Assembly: GCF_900100345.1 (NCBI RefSeq)
Contig: NZ_FMTT01000031.1
Span: 1-64,000, forward strand
DNA: 64,000 nucleotides
Reading direction: 5' to 3'
Origin: Paenibacillus tianmuensis
Lineage (GTDB): Bacteria > Bacillota > Bacilli > Paenibacillales > NBRC-103111
The notes under the pieces were generated by a model. That model was not told where the DNA came from and searched no databases. It worked only from the letters and a program-made list of their open reading frames with translations. Positions 12,157 through 20,561 of this stretch are shown here, piece after piece. A program made the translations under genes and the position numbers. Positions within the stretch are counted from its first letter, which is position 1. Each line of letters starts with the position of its first letter.

Positions 12157-13266
12157 CCTAAGGGGCAGCAGCCCTTCGTGCAGCGCTCCGCTGCGCGGAA
12201 AATGAAGGCGGACGGTCGTTCCTTCCCCGAGCTTCGATTCGATCTCGAGCCGGTGTCCGAGCCTCCGGCACGCTTCCTTGGCGACAAACAGCCCCATGCC
12301 GGTCGATTCGGCGACAAGCCTGCCGTTCTCGCCGGTAAAAAAAGGATCGAACACCCGCGGAAGATCCTGCTCGGCAATGCCGATCCCTTCGTCCTGAAAT
12401 ACGGCATGACAGCCGCTGCCGTCCTTCGTAATCGTCATGATCAGCGATTTGCTGCCGTCGTGCTTGCTTTTGGAATATTTAATCGCATTCGAGACGATTT
12501 GATGCAAAATGATGCCCAGCCACTTGTCATCCGTATCGATGTAGCACGCTTCATGGCTGGCAATCAGCTTCGGATATATCCGGTAGCGGATGCATGCCTT
12601 CTTATGCTCGTTAATGACATGGCGCGCCGCTTGCAGCAGGTCGACCTTCTGCATGCGAAGATCCGCTTCGAACTTCTCAAGCCGTGCCGTGTGCAGCATC
12701 ATGTCGAGGCCTTGACGCAGCTTTTCGTTTTCTTCCTGGATGCTCTCCAGCACTGCCCCAACAGGACGTTGGGGCGCTTCCTTCGGCGCGGCGTACGGCT
12801 GCTCGGTCAGCAGTCTGATGATGGACACTGGCGTTTTCATTTGATGCACCCATAACCGAACGAACGTTTGGTGCTGATCTTGGGAAATCCGGTGCTTCTC
12901 GAGCCGGTCGGTATAAGCGCCGTATAATTCCAACAGCAGCTCTACGGCGATCCGCTGCTCCCGGGTAACGCCGCCCGTAGACAGGCTTATAACGCCTTCC
13001 ATAGCCTTAGGGTTGCGGCCGCTCAGCCCGCTTTGCTTCAGACTCCGAAGGCCTTGGAAATACCCGCGCTGCCGGATATAGTCCAAGCTCAAGAAAGCGG
13101 CGAGTCCTGCTGCCGATAATAACGCCATGTAGGCGATATTGCTTTCGTCGAGCGAAACGTTTTTGCCCAGCAGGTCCAGCTGCACGACTGCTGCGATCAA
13201 GATCACATTGATCCAATAAACGACGATAAATCCGATGCGGTCGGCCAAAAAGTCGCGGAAGTTCAT
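12154..13266 (-). CDS. BceS-like intramembrane-sensing histidine kinase
   Basis: The 370-residue kinase has two N-terminal transmembrane helices (about 12-32 and 45-62) with almost no extracellular loop, the hallmark of intramembrane-sensing kinases that take their signal from a Bce transporter. The phosphorylated His is in HQMKTPVSIIRLL (H box), followed by an N box (VSNAIKYSK) and G boxes (DEGIGIAEQDLP, GMGLFVAKEA). It overlaps the response regulator gene by 4 nt (ATGA), so the two are translationally coupled. The transporter genes follow. Confidence 0.93.
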   Translation of the reverse strand: MNFRDFLADRIGFIVVYWINVILIAAVVQLDLLGKNVSLDESNIAYMALLSAAGLAAFLSLDYIRQRGYFQGLRSLKQSGLSGRNPKAMEGVISLSTGGVTREQRIAVELLLELYGAYTDRLEKHRISQDQHQTFVRLWVHQMKTPVSIIRLLTEQPYAAPKEAPQRPVGAVLESIQEENEKLRQGLDMMLHTARLEKFEADLRMQKVDLLQAARHVINEHKKACIRYRIYPKLIASHEACYIDTDDKWLGIILHQIVSNAIKYSKSKHDGSKSLIMTITKDGSGCHAVFQDEGIGIAEQDLPRVFDPFFTGENGRLVAESTGMGLFVAKEACRRLGHRLEIESKLGEGTTVRLHFPRSGALHEGLLPLR

Positions 13267-13970
13267 CCTTCGCCCTCCCAGGAAGATTGAAGCCGGTAGC
13301 CTTGGCCGCGGATCGTTTCGATGGCGTGCGTGATGCCTAGCTCCTCCAATTTTTTGCGCACCCTTGTGACATTCACCGTCAGCGTATTGTCGTCAACGAA
13401 ATCGATATCGTCCCACAGCGCCTCAAGCAGTCGTTCGCGGGACACGACTTCTCCCGCCTGCTTCAGCAAAAGATCCAGAAGCAGCAGCTCGTTGCGGCTG
13501 AGGTCCACTTTGCGCCCCTGCCATTCGGCCGAGCTTCGGGTCCGGTCGACGAACAAGCCGTTCAGCTCCGTCAGCTCGCGTCCGGTTTGCACCTGCGCAT
13601 ATTCCCCATAGGCGCGGCGCAGAGCGCTTTTGACCTTCGCCATGACGACTTCCGAATGAAACGGCTTCGTTATGTAATCGTCGCCGCCGTTCTCAATGGC
13701 CATGATCTGGTCCATTTCCCCGACTCGCGCGGACATGAACAAGATCGGCACGCTGGAGACGGTGCGAATCTGACGGCACCAATAGAAGCCGTCGTAACTA
13801 GGCAAGTTGATATCGAGCAGCACAAGCTCGGGCTTATGCTGAAGGAACGCGTCCTTGATATGTTTATAGTCGGTCGTGCGAAGCGCTTCGTACCCGTACT
13901 TTTCCAAGTATTCCTGAAGGATACTGGCAATCTTATCGTCATCCTCCACAATCAGAATACGATACATCAT
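13263..13970 (-). CDS. BceR-like response regulator (OmpR/PhoB family)
   Basis: The 235-residue regulator has a receiver domain (RILIVEDDDK, phospho-acceptor Asp in LVLLDINLP, Lys in YITKPF) and a C-terminal winged helix (ELTELNGLFVDRTR to the end, with LLEALWDD and VRKKLEELG). The reading frame opens at 13988, but the ATG at 13970 is preferred because GGAGAGGAG lies 7 nt upstream. A TATAAT at 14004-14009 may be its -10. It is the first gene of the module regulator-kinase-ATPase-permease and likely binds the TnACA-N4-TGTAA site at 12143. Confidence 0.93.
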   Translation of the reverse strand: MMYRILIVEDDDKIASILQEYLEKYGYEALRTTDYKHIKDAFLQHKPELVLLDINLPSYDGFYWCRQIRTVSSVPILFMSARVGEMDQIMAIENGGDDYITKPFHSEVVMAKVKSALRRAYGEYAQVQTGRELTELNGLFVDRTRSSAEWQGRKVDLSRNELLLLDLLLKQAGEVVSRERLLEALWDDIDFVDDNTLTVNVTRVRKKLEELGITHAIETIRGQGYRLQSSWEGEG

Positions 13971-14078
13971 CCCAAGTCTCCTCTCCAAGTCGCTACGGAA
14001 AATATTATACCCTTTTTTGGCAAGGCTGGGTTAACAGCGCTCGATGCGGCTCTATATACATGAAAATCAAAATCGTAT

Positions 14079-14128
14079 ATGATAAATTCGTATCATTTAA
14101 TGAAATTAAGTTTCATTATATGAAACTT
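14079..14128. promoter_or_regulatory. Cluster of three overlapping palindromes (likely repressor operators)
   Basis: Three perfect inverted repeats lie within 50 bp: ATGATA-N6-TATCAT (14079-14096), TAATGAAA-N5-TTTCATTA (14098-14118) and AAGTTTCAT-N3-ATGAAACTT (14108-14128). The last ends just before the ribosome site of the glyoxalase gene. The AT-rich palindromes are typical of dimeric MarR-, PadR- or HxlR-type repressors. No such regulator gene is adjacent. Confidence 0.6.
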
Positions 14129-14148
14129 CAATAAAGGAGCCATCTGTC

Positions 14149-14521
14149 ATGAAAGCTCACGAATATACAGGGATTGACCATGTTCAATTGGCCGCGCCGG
14201 ACGGATGCGAAAAAGAAGCGCGGGCTTTTTACGGAGAACTGCTGGGAATGCGGGAAATTCCGAAGCCCGTACTGCTCCAGGCGCGCGGCGGCGTATGGTT
14301 CGGCTGCGGCCCCCATGAGGTGCATATCGGCGCAGACCGACTTCGCTCCTGCGTCGAAAGCGCATCCGGCTTTTCAGGTCAAGGATATCGGAAAGCTTAA
14401 GCAAGCGTTATCGGAAAAGGGAATCGTCATCCGGGAGGACGTGCCGCTGGAAGGCGTTCTCCGCTTTCACTGCCTGGACCCGTTCGGCAACCGTCTTGAG
14501 TTCGTTCAGCGGCTGACGTGA
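14149..14521 (+). pseudogene. Glyoxalase/bleomycin resistance (VOC) protein, frameshifted
   Basis: Two overlapping frames together encode one VOC-fold protein of about 123 residues. The first (from ATG 14149, AAAGGAG 9 nt upstream) carries YTGIDHVQLAAPDGCEKEAR, FYGELLGM and GVWFGCGPHEVHIG. The second continues with FAPASKAHPAFQVKDIGKL and ends with CLDPFGNRLEFVQRLT at 14521. The switch needs a +1 shift near 14331-14342, that is, one extra base. The conserved metal-site positions (His of DHVQL, Glu of RLEFVQ) fall on either side of the break. It is either a recent pseudogene or a sequencing error. Family members act on lactoylglutathione-like or antibiotic substrates; the substrate here is unknown. 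Confidence 0.8.
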
Positions 14522-14564
14522 AATGCTGCTCGGGCAGCCTTTGCCGGAAATAAAACCGTACGCA

Positions 14565-14603
14565 GAAAAAAGCCCGGCGGAACCTGGAAGGTCCGGTCCG
14601 GGC
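14565..14603 (-). terminator. Rho-independent terminator after the spore coat genes
   Basis: On the minus strand a GC-rich stem (GCCCGG/CCGGGC arms) is followed by a run of six T, about 10 nt past the stop codon of the coat gene. Confidence 0.85.
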
Positions 14604-14612
14604 CAGAGCGCC

Positions 14613-15674
14613 TTACATCATATATTTGCTGCTATGGGTCGTACCTTGTTGGGAATGCGACTGCGTTTTATTGCGGTACGAGCCGGATATGGAAGCTTGA
14701 CTTGACGTTGGCGCTTCGACTCCCGAGGAGACGCTGCCAAAGCTGGAGCTGCCGCCGGCAGGGCGGACGGAAGACGACGGGGCATAGCTTGTCTCTTGCG
14801 AGGACGTAGTCCCGGCGCTGTAAGTCTCCTGTCCGCTGCTGTATTTATTATTGTTATAATCTTGAACCGACCGGGCCGAGAAATAGTCTTGGTTGTCCGT
14901 CCCGGTAACGGAGGATTTCACGCCATATTCGTTGCTATGCGCCCCGGCAGAGGAGGAAAGCGAGCTCCCGAAGCTCGAACTGACTGCTTGACTGAGGCCC
15001 GGATTATGGGCGCTTGCTCCGCTCGTTTGACCCGTCCCCGTGCCGGTTAAACTTGAACCGACCGTTGTGCCGGTGCTTGAACCGTAAGAGCTCGAACCGG
15101 TCGTCGTATGACTGAAGCCGGAGCCGGACGTCTGGCCGTAAGTGCCGCTCGGGAATGCAGTAAAGCTGCTGCCGTAAGGCGATGCAGTCGAGGAAGTCGC
15201 AGTCGCGCTACCGGACGGATAGCCCGTCGGATGCACCGGCGCTTGGTAAACCGGCTGCTGGGCTTGCGGGTAAGCCTGCGTCTGCTGATGGGCGCTTTGC
15301 GCGTACAGGCTGCCGCCTGCATAGGCGGCCTGTACCGCCTGTTGAACGACCGAATGGAGCTGCTCGGTCTTGCGAAGCTGCTGCTGGAGCTCCTGCTGTA
15401 CTTCTTGCTGGGAAGCCATGCTTATGGAGCCGTATCCGCCCGATTGAGACAAAACGTTGTACAGCTCGGCCTGATCCTGTAGTGTCTTTTGCGTCAACGA
15501 TACAAAAGTTTGGCGAACCGCCGGATGCGTCGCCTCCAATGCAGCGGTCGTATACTCGCGGGCCGTGCGCTTAAGCTCGGACAAGACGAGGTTGGCGACA
15601 TCCTGTTCGTTCAAATGAAAGTGAATTGGCTGGGTCTGTGCCGGCTGGAGACCGGAGAAGTTTTGCTGATACAT
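14613..15674 (-). CDS. CotF-like spore coat protein with long Ser/Gly/Thr-rich tail
   Basis: The 353-residue protein has an N-terminal CotF-like helical domain (about residues 15-130; ALEATHPAVRQTFVSLTQKT resembles the ferritin-like bundle of the family). A tail of about 220 residues is dominated by Ser, Gly, Thr, Tyr and Gln with no clear fixed-length repeat. The total is much longer than ordinary CotF proteins (about 150), so the low-complexity tail is an addition. The ATG at 15674 follows AAGGAGGTGCGG. It lies 26 nt after the small coat gene at 15701, probably in one operon. It is expected in the spore coat or crust; the tail may form a disordered surface layer (inference). Confidence 0.8.
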   Translation of the reverse strand: MYQQNFSGLQPAQTQPIHFHLNEQDVANLVLSELKRTAREYTTAALEATHPAVRQTFVSLTQKTLQDQAELYNVLSQSGGYGSISMASQQEVQQELQQQLRKTEQLHSVVQQAVQAAYAGGSLYAQSAHQQTQAYPQAQQPVYQAPVHPTGYPSGSATATSSTASPYGSSFTAFPSGTYGQTSGSGFSHTTTGSSSYGSSTGTTVGSSLTGTGTGQTSGASAHNPGLSQAVSSSFGSSLSSSAGAHSNEYGVKSSVTGTDNQDYFSARSVQDYNNNKYSSGQETYSAGTTSSQETSYAPSSSVRPAGGSSSFGSVSSGVEAPTSSQASISGSYRNKTQSHSQQGTTHSSKYMM

Positions 15675-15700
15675 GTTTACCGCACCTCCTTATGGTTGCC

Positions 15701-15925
15701 CTAGTGGGTAGTTTGCGTTTGCTGCTGCAGCGTACGGAGCAGTTGGTCCGTACTCTGCAAACGGTCCTGCGCAATTTGCGCCAGCTTCTGCTTCAGCTGT
15801 GGATTCTGGCTTTCGGCTACGCCTTGAGCTGCAATTTTGGCGAGCAGTCCCTCGTTTTTAAGGCTGTCCGTAATATAGGCGAGCTCCTTCGTGCTGACCG
15901 TCCCTTGCTGTTGACCTGAAATCAT
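15701..15925 (-). CDS. Small CotF-like spore coat protein
   Basis: The 74-residue protein (starting MISGQQQGTVSTKELAYITD) is mostly helical and Gln/Leu-rich, resembling half of a CotF bundle: TKELAYITDSLKNE is a typical start of these short spore coat proteins. The ATG at 15925 follows GGAAGGAGG. It leads a two-gene coat operon. A CATACATA at 15975-15982 on the minus strand resembles a SigE -10 element, which would fit mother-cell expression, but I could not match a convincing -35. Confidence 0.75.
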   Translation of the reverse strand: MISGQQQGTVSTKELAYITDSLKNEGLLAKIAAQGVAESQNPQLKQKLAQIAQDRLQSTDQLLRTLQQQTQTTH

Positions 15926-16035
15926 CCAAATCCTCCTTCCTTGTTGGCATTAGATTTCCCGGATGGTGGGAAAATATGTATGACTACCCAATTTATTTTT
16001 CGGTCCTAACCAACCATGCCAATGATCTCCGTAAA

Positions 16036-16082
16036 ATCAAAAAGGACGCCATACCGGGACTGTGAGTCCCGACAGGCGTCCT
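16036..16082 (-). terminator. Rho-independent terminator of the Gld-like ABC operon
   Basis: On the minus strand a long stem (arms AGGACGCC.../...GGCGTCCT with an inner CGGGACT/AGTCCCG part) is followed by TTTTTGATTTT, directly after the stop codon at 16089. Confidence 0.9.
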
Positions 16083-16088
16083 ATTGCT

Positions 16089-17063
16089 TTATTTCTGCTC
16101 CTTCGGCGCCTCTCCTTGGGGAGCCTCCGGCTTGGCCGGCTCCTTCTTGCTCAAATCGGCCAGCTCCTGAATGCTCTCGGACGGAACGGCGAAGGCCCAT
16201 TCTCCGCCCTGCTTCGCGATCCAGACGTTATCGCCCTCGACGGCTCCGACGTAAACGGAAGAACCTTCCTTGCCTCCGGCGGACGCATCGGCTTCCTTAA
16301 TCTCCATCCGCAGCCCCGGCTTATCCAGCCCCTTGATCTCGGTGGTTCGTTTGGCCGGCTGCTCCGAAGTCAGAAACGCCGTTTTATCCAAAAACTGGCT
16401 CGCTTCGGCGCCCTTGAACTCCTTGTCGCCGAGCTTCCAGACCGCCTCGTACGACTTCTTGTCCGGCTCCGTCTTGGTGATCGTCCAAGCCTGGCCTTTC
16501 CAATCGACTGTCAGCGAGCGAACCTGCTCGTAGTTCAGCTTGACCGGACTCTTTTCCATAAAATCAGTCTGCTGCTTCGCGAGCGCATTCACCGTAGACT
16601 CGCTAAACTGGAACACTTCCGGCGAAGAATTGAACTTCGCGTAATAAAATCCTTGAACGGCCGTCATGTCGCCTACGGACAGCATATTCGTCGAGCCGCC
16701 GGCGAGGTTTACCGTAAACTCCTGCTTCGGCTTGTCGAGCCCGAATTGAGCCAGGTCGGTCGGGTTCGCGTCGACGGTTTTTTCTTTCTTGGCCCCGTTG
16801 AACGAATCGACCCAGGCTCCGGGAGCATAGTCGTTCAGCGGAAGCGGGGACGGCTTGGTCATCGCCCATTTGCCGTCCTTCTGCTGCATTTCGATGACGG
16901 TATCGCCGTTTTTGATCGTGTAGCTCGCCACATCTTCCTTCTTCACCGTGACAAGCGCCGGCGCTTCCGGCTTCTTCTCTTTGAAGAAGTCCTGACTCGA
17001 TGCGTACCAGAAGCCTCCGATGCAGATAAGTACCAGAACGAGCGTCGGAATGAACCGCTTCAT
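16089..17063 (-). CDS. DUF4340-type anchored extracytoplasmic protein
   Basis: The 324-residue protein has an N-terminal membrane anchor (FIPTLVLVLICIGGFWYA) and an extracytoplasmic part built of repeated beta-rich units (TYTIKNGDTVIEMQQKDGKW, FTVNLAGGSTNMLSVGD). This pattern is typical of the DUF4340 family that accompanies Gld-type ABC exporters. The ATG at 17063 overlaps the stop of the preceding gldG-like gene by 4 nt (ATGA) and has GGAGGAG upstream, so an open frame to 17237 is not the true start. The C-terminal 40 residues are rich in Lys, Glu and Pro. The molecular role is unknown. Confidence 0.85.
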   Translation of the reverse strand: MKRFIPTLVLVLICIGGFWYASSQDFFKEKKPEAPALVTVKKEDVASYTIKNGDTVIEMQQKDGKWAMTKPSPLPLNDYAPGAWVDSFNGAKKEKTVDANPTDLAQFGLDKPKQEFTVNLAGGSTNMLSVGDMTAVQGFYYAKFNSSPEVFQFSESTVNALAKQQTDFMEKSPVKLNYEQVRSLTVDWKGQAWTITKTEPDKKSYEAVWKLGDKEFKGAEASQFLDKTAFLTSEQPAKRTTEIKGLDKPGLRMEIKEADASAGGKEGSSVYVGAVEGDNVWIAKQGGEWAFAVPSESIQELADLSKKEPAKPEAPQGEAPKEQK

Positions 17064-18451
17064 CCTTTTCTCCTCCTCCACCAAATCACGCCACCCGCGA
17101 TCAGGAAGAGGAATGGGAAGACCAGCACCGTGCCGTAGAAAATCATATTCCCCTGCCCTGCGGTTAGCATCGCCGTCTGGATGGCGTCGCCTTCGCGCGG
17201 ACGAATCGTGACTTGATTTTGCTGCTCCTGCAGCCAACCGACCGTATTCAGCGCAAAGTCGCGGTTGCCCTGCTGCGCGATGACGCGGTCGTCGAACAAC
17301 GTCGAACCGCCGAGTACGACGGCCTTCGGCTTCTTGTCCTTATCCTCGACGACGTAACCGAGGTTGAGCGGGCCCTTCACGTCATTGGCTTCCATGGTGC
17401 TGCGGCTGCTGTTGGCGAGCGTCTTCAGGTCGGTCTCGCCGTAGGCTTGATTCGTCGTCTTAAGAATCGACGTTGCCGGGAAGTCCGCTACAGGCTGATC
17501 CGCGTTCAGCGGGACGGCCAAGGTCATCATCGTCAGCAGATTGTACTGCTGCAGCTTGCTCGTAATGGTATGGCTGCCGTATTCCGGAATGATCGTGAGC
17601 GGATCGTACAGCATGCTCTGCTTCGGTTCGATCGCGACGGCATGCTGGTCTTTAATGCCGTAAGCCGCCATGATCCCGTCAATATTTTTCCAATTTGTTT
17701 CCATATCTTTATTGAAGCCGAGCGCCAGATACAGCTTGCCCTTGCCGTTCAAATACGTCTTGATCAGCTCAGCTTCCTTGTCGCTGACATCGTTTTCCGG
17801 TCCGATGATGAACAGCGTGCTGGCGTCATCCGGGATTTTGCCCTCGCGCAGCAGGTTAAGGTCCTTCACCTCATAGTTCTCGCCTTCAAGACCGCTCCGC
17901 CACAGGTTCATTCGGCTGAGTGGAATTTCGTTATGCCCGGAAAGGAAGTAGACCTTGCTCTTCTCCTTGCTGTTCAGATTGACCAGCGCCTGCGTCAGCT
18001 TCTCCTCGCCGCTGAAACTGTACTGGCCCGGCTGCTGCCCGGGCAGAAACATATCGTAATAATAGATCGTTTTCTTCTGGGTACCGCTTTCCACCACAAG
18101 TGTCCCCGACGGGTCCACCTCGTACTGCTTGGCGATCGCTGGCTGTTTGATCAGATCGTATTCGTCGAGCGTAATCTTACCGTTTCGTTTCTTGTACTCC
18201 TGCACCAGGTCGACGACTTGGCGCTTGATGTACGGATCGGTTTGATCGCTTGTCAGCGATATGATGCGCACGTCTTTATCCAGCACCTGAAGCGTCTGGG
18301 TCGTCTGATCGGACAGCGTAAATTTTTTATTTTGCGTAAGGTCGACCTGAAGGCCCTTGACCGAATTCAGAAAAATGGTCAGCACGATGAAAATGCCGAT
18401 GACCGCCAGCGACAGCACGGTCGCGTTCGTGCCGCGAATCCACTTGTTCAC
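17060..18451 (-). CDS. GldG-like ABC transporter auxiliary protein
   Basis: The 463-residue protein has one N-terminal helix (about 12-32), a large extracytoplasmic domain of the GldG/DUF7088 and ABC-type uncharacterised kind (VDLTQNKKFTLSDQTTQ, KVYFLSGHNEIPL, TLFIIGPENDVSDKE) and a C-terminal helix followed by WWRRRKG. In gliding bacteroidetes GldG works with GldA and GldF, but homologues are common in non-gliding Firmicutes, so gliding is not implied. I start at GTG 18451, which gives an MNKWIRGTNATVLSL start and lies 61 nt after the permease; the frame is open further upstream to 18568 but overlaps the permease gene. Confidence 0.85.
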   Translation of the reverse strand: MNKWIRGTNATVLSLAVIGIFIVLTIFLNSVKGLQVDLTQNKKFTLSDQTTQTLQVLDKDVRIISLTSDQTDPYIKRQVVDLVQEYKKRNGKITLDEYDLIKQPAIAKQYEVDPSGTLVVESGTQKKTIYYYDMFLPGQQPGQYSFSGEEKLTQALVNLNSKEKSKVYFLSGHNEIPLSRMNLWRSGLEGENYEVKDLNLLREGKIPDDASTLFIIGPENDVSDKEAELIKTYLNGKGKLYLALGFNKDMETNWKNIDGIMAAYGIKDQHAVAIEPKQSMLYDPLTIIPEYGSHTITSKLQQYNLLTMMTLAVPLNADQPVADFPATSILKTTNQAYGETDLKTLANSSRSTMEANDVKGPLNLGYVVEDKDKKPKAVVLGGSTLFDDRVIAQQGNRDFALNTVGWLQEQQNQVTIRPREGDAIQTAMLTAGQGNMIFYGTVLVFPFLFLIAGGVIWWRRRKG

Positions 18452-18512
18452 TTTGCCTTTCCCCCTTCTGCTTGGACTTCTTCCGCAGGTGCGCGGAAGC
18501 TCGGACTTGCGC

Positions 18513-19226
18513 TTACCTCCACCGTTTTCTTTCAAGCACTTGAATGCTGAGTACGACGAACACCGCAATGAACGTCACATAGAAAAGAACATCGGCAAAA
18601 TCAAGCACGCCTTTCTGAAAATCCACGGTCCGGCCGACGATCGAGAAAGTGCCGAGGTAGTCCTTGACTTTGCCGCCGATGGTATCGCCCAGCCATTCGA
18701 TCGTCCAGAACACGAACAGAAGCACAAAGCACGCGATCCCCGAAACCATCTGGTGCGCGGACAGCGAAGAAGCGAACAGGCCGACGGACATCATGGCTGC
18801 TCCAAGCAGGAACATCGCGAGATAAGACATCCACAGCACAGGCTGGTCCAAGGTGCCGTAAGCGCTCAGAATCAGCGGATAGATCAGGCTGCCGACGACC
18901 AGCAGCAGTTGGACAACGAGCGCCGCCAAATATTTGCCGATCACGATCTCCGAAATGCTTGCAGGCGACGTTAACAGCAGTTCGTCCGTGCCCATCCGCA
19001 GCTCGTCGGATACGAGACGCATCGTAAGCAGCGGAATGATGAACAGGAAAATGAACACAACGGTGCCGAAAATCGGCCGAACGTCGACAATATAAGGCGG
19101 GTACAAAAAGTTCACGCTGAAGAAGTACCCGGCAATGACGAAAAAGAATGCAAACGCCGCATAAGCGATCGGCGAGTAAAAATACATCTGCAGCTCTTTC
19201 TTGGCTATAGCCAACGTTCTACGCAT
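18513..19226 (-). CDS. ABC-2 type permease (GldF-like)
   Basis: The 237-residue protein has six predicted helices (about 17-40, 53-75, 100-125, 135-160, 165-185, 215-232) and the ABC-2 pattern around RLVSDELRMGTDELLLTSP. Its start ATG overlaps the ATPase gene by 8 nt, so the two are coupled. It forms the membrane channel of the exporter made with the ATPase (19219-20274) and the two anchored proteins downstream. The substrate is unknown. Confidence 0.9.
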   Translation of the reverse strand: MRRTLAIAKKELQMYFYSPIAYAAFAFFFVIAGYFFSVNFLYPPYIVDVRPIFGTVVFIFLFIIPLLTMRLVSDELRMGTDELLLTSPASISEIVIGKYLAALVVQLLLVVGSLIYPLILSAYGTLDQPVLWMSYLAMFLLGAAMMSVGLFASSLSAHQMVSGIACFVLLFVFWTIEWLGDTIGGKVKDYLGTFSIVGRTVDFQKGVLDFADVLFYVTFIAVFVVLSIQVLERKRWR

Positions 19227-20274
19227 GAGGAATCGCCTCCTCTGCTTCCGGTGTTGGGCCGCCGTCCGCGGCCGCTGAATCCAGTGACTCGTTCGTCGTC
19301 AGCTTCAGGAAGATGTCCTCCAGACTGAGGCTCTCCTTCTTCATCGACACAATCGGATAGCGTTTATCGGCCATCCGGTAAAACAACGTTTCACGAATGT
19401 CCGTCTTGTCCGCCGAGGCGACAACGACTTTAACCGTTTCGCCTTCAGCGGTGACGGCTGTGTCTGGCGCCGCTGCTTCCGCGTCGGCCAACGCGGTCGG
19501 TTCGCCCGTAAGCTCCCGAACGCTGCCTACGCCGGGAGTGTCCCGCAGCTCAGCCAGCACCGCTTCGCGCGGGCCCTTGACTTCAAGCGAGACCTCGAAC
19601 GTCTCGCCCATCGTATTCGCAAGCTGATCGGGCTGGCCGTCCAGCACGATGCTGCCTTGGTTGATGATCAGCACCCGATTACACAGCGTGTTGATCTCCG
19701 GCAAAATGTGCGTGCTGAGCAGCACGGTATGATTCTCGCCCAGCTCGCGAATGAGCTGGCGAATCTCGATAATCTGCTTCGGGTCGAGGCCGGACGTCGG
19801 CTCGTCAAGCACGAGCAGGTCCGGGTTATGCAGAATCGCCTGGGCGAGACCGATCCGCTGCTTGTAGCCCTTGGACAGGCTGCGGATAATTTGCCGCTCG
19901 CGCCCTTCCAGACCAAGCCGCTCGATCACTCCGCCGATGCGCTGCTTCTGCTCCCTCACCGGAATGCCGCGCAGATCCGCGATAAACTGCAAGTACGCCC
20001 TAACGCTCATTTCAGGGTACAGCGGCGGCGTCTCGGGCAAATACCCGATCTGCTGCCGCGCCTTCTTCGGATGGTCCGCCATGGACATTCCGTCAATCGT
20101 GATCGTGCCGTGCGTCGGGTTCAAGTAGCCCGTGATCATCCGCATCGTCGTCGTTTTCCCGGCGCCGTTCGGTCCGAGGAAACCGACGATTTCTCCGCGG
20201 TTCATCGAGAAGTCGATGTGCCGGACCCCTCTTTGGTTCTCATATAATTTACTGACTTGTTTCACCTCAAGCAC
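19219..20274 (-). CDS. ABC transporter ATP-binding protein (GldA-like)
   Basis: The protein has Walker A GPNGAGKTT, a Q-loop (GYLPETPPLYPEM), the signature SKGYKQRIGLAQA and Walker B LLVLDEPTSGLDP, the pattern of ABC-2 exporters. The C-terminal regulatory region carries an acidic, Ala-rich insert of about 35 residues (around TALADAEAAAPDTAVTAEGE) and an acidic tail. I favour GTG 20274 (GGGAGGG 7 nt upstream) as start, giving VLEVKQVSKLYENQ at the N-terminus; the frame is open to ATG 20325 and ATG 20289 is also possible. It is the first gene of the four-gene operon. Confidence 0.88.
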   Translation of the reverse strand: MLEVKQVSKLYENQRGVRHIDFSMNRGEIVGFLGPNGAGKTTTMRMITGYLNPTHGTITIDGMSMADHPKKARQQIGYLPETPPLYPEMSVRAYLQFIADLRGIPVREQKQRIGGVIERLGLEGRERQIIRSLSKGYKQRIGLAQAILHNPDLLVLDEPTSGLDPKQIIEIRQLIRELGENHTVLLSTHILPEINTLCNRVLIINQGSIVLDGQPDQLANTMGETFEVSLEVKGPREAVLAELRDTPGVGSVRELTGEPTALADAEAAAPDTAVTAEGETVKVVVASADKTDIRETLFYRMADKRYPIVSMKKESLSLEDIFLKLTTNESLDSAAADGGPTPEAEEAIPHA

Positions 20275-20472
20275 GTCATACCCTCCCATCTGACAAATGG
20301 TTTCCTTACTAACATCCATTTCCATCTTGCGTGCCGCTTAACCTGCTTACAGACCAACAACAATATACAAACGAAACAATAATAGGAGCTTAACCGAAGC
20401 TGAAAATTGGATTAAAAATTTGTGTCTAAATTGTGAACAATCCCTCTACATCCACCCATCCATCAAACAAAA

Positions 20473-20526
20473 AAGCCTCGCCGTGATCCCAAGACGACTA
20501 AGTTCCCGAGATAACGCGACGAGGCT
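20473..20526 (-). terminator. Rho-independent terminator after the U32 peptidase gene
   Basis: On the minus strand a stem with arms AGCCTCG/CGAGGCT is followed by TTTTTTG, about 35 nt beyond the stop at 20562. The rest of 20275-20560 is AT-rich and must hold the promoter of the ABC operon, but I saw no convincing -35/-10 pair. Confidence 0.85.
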
Positions 20527-20561
20527 TATTTATTTCGATGCTATATCCATAAACGAAAAGC

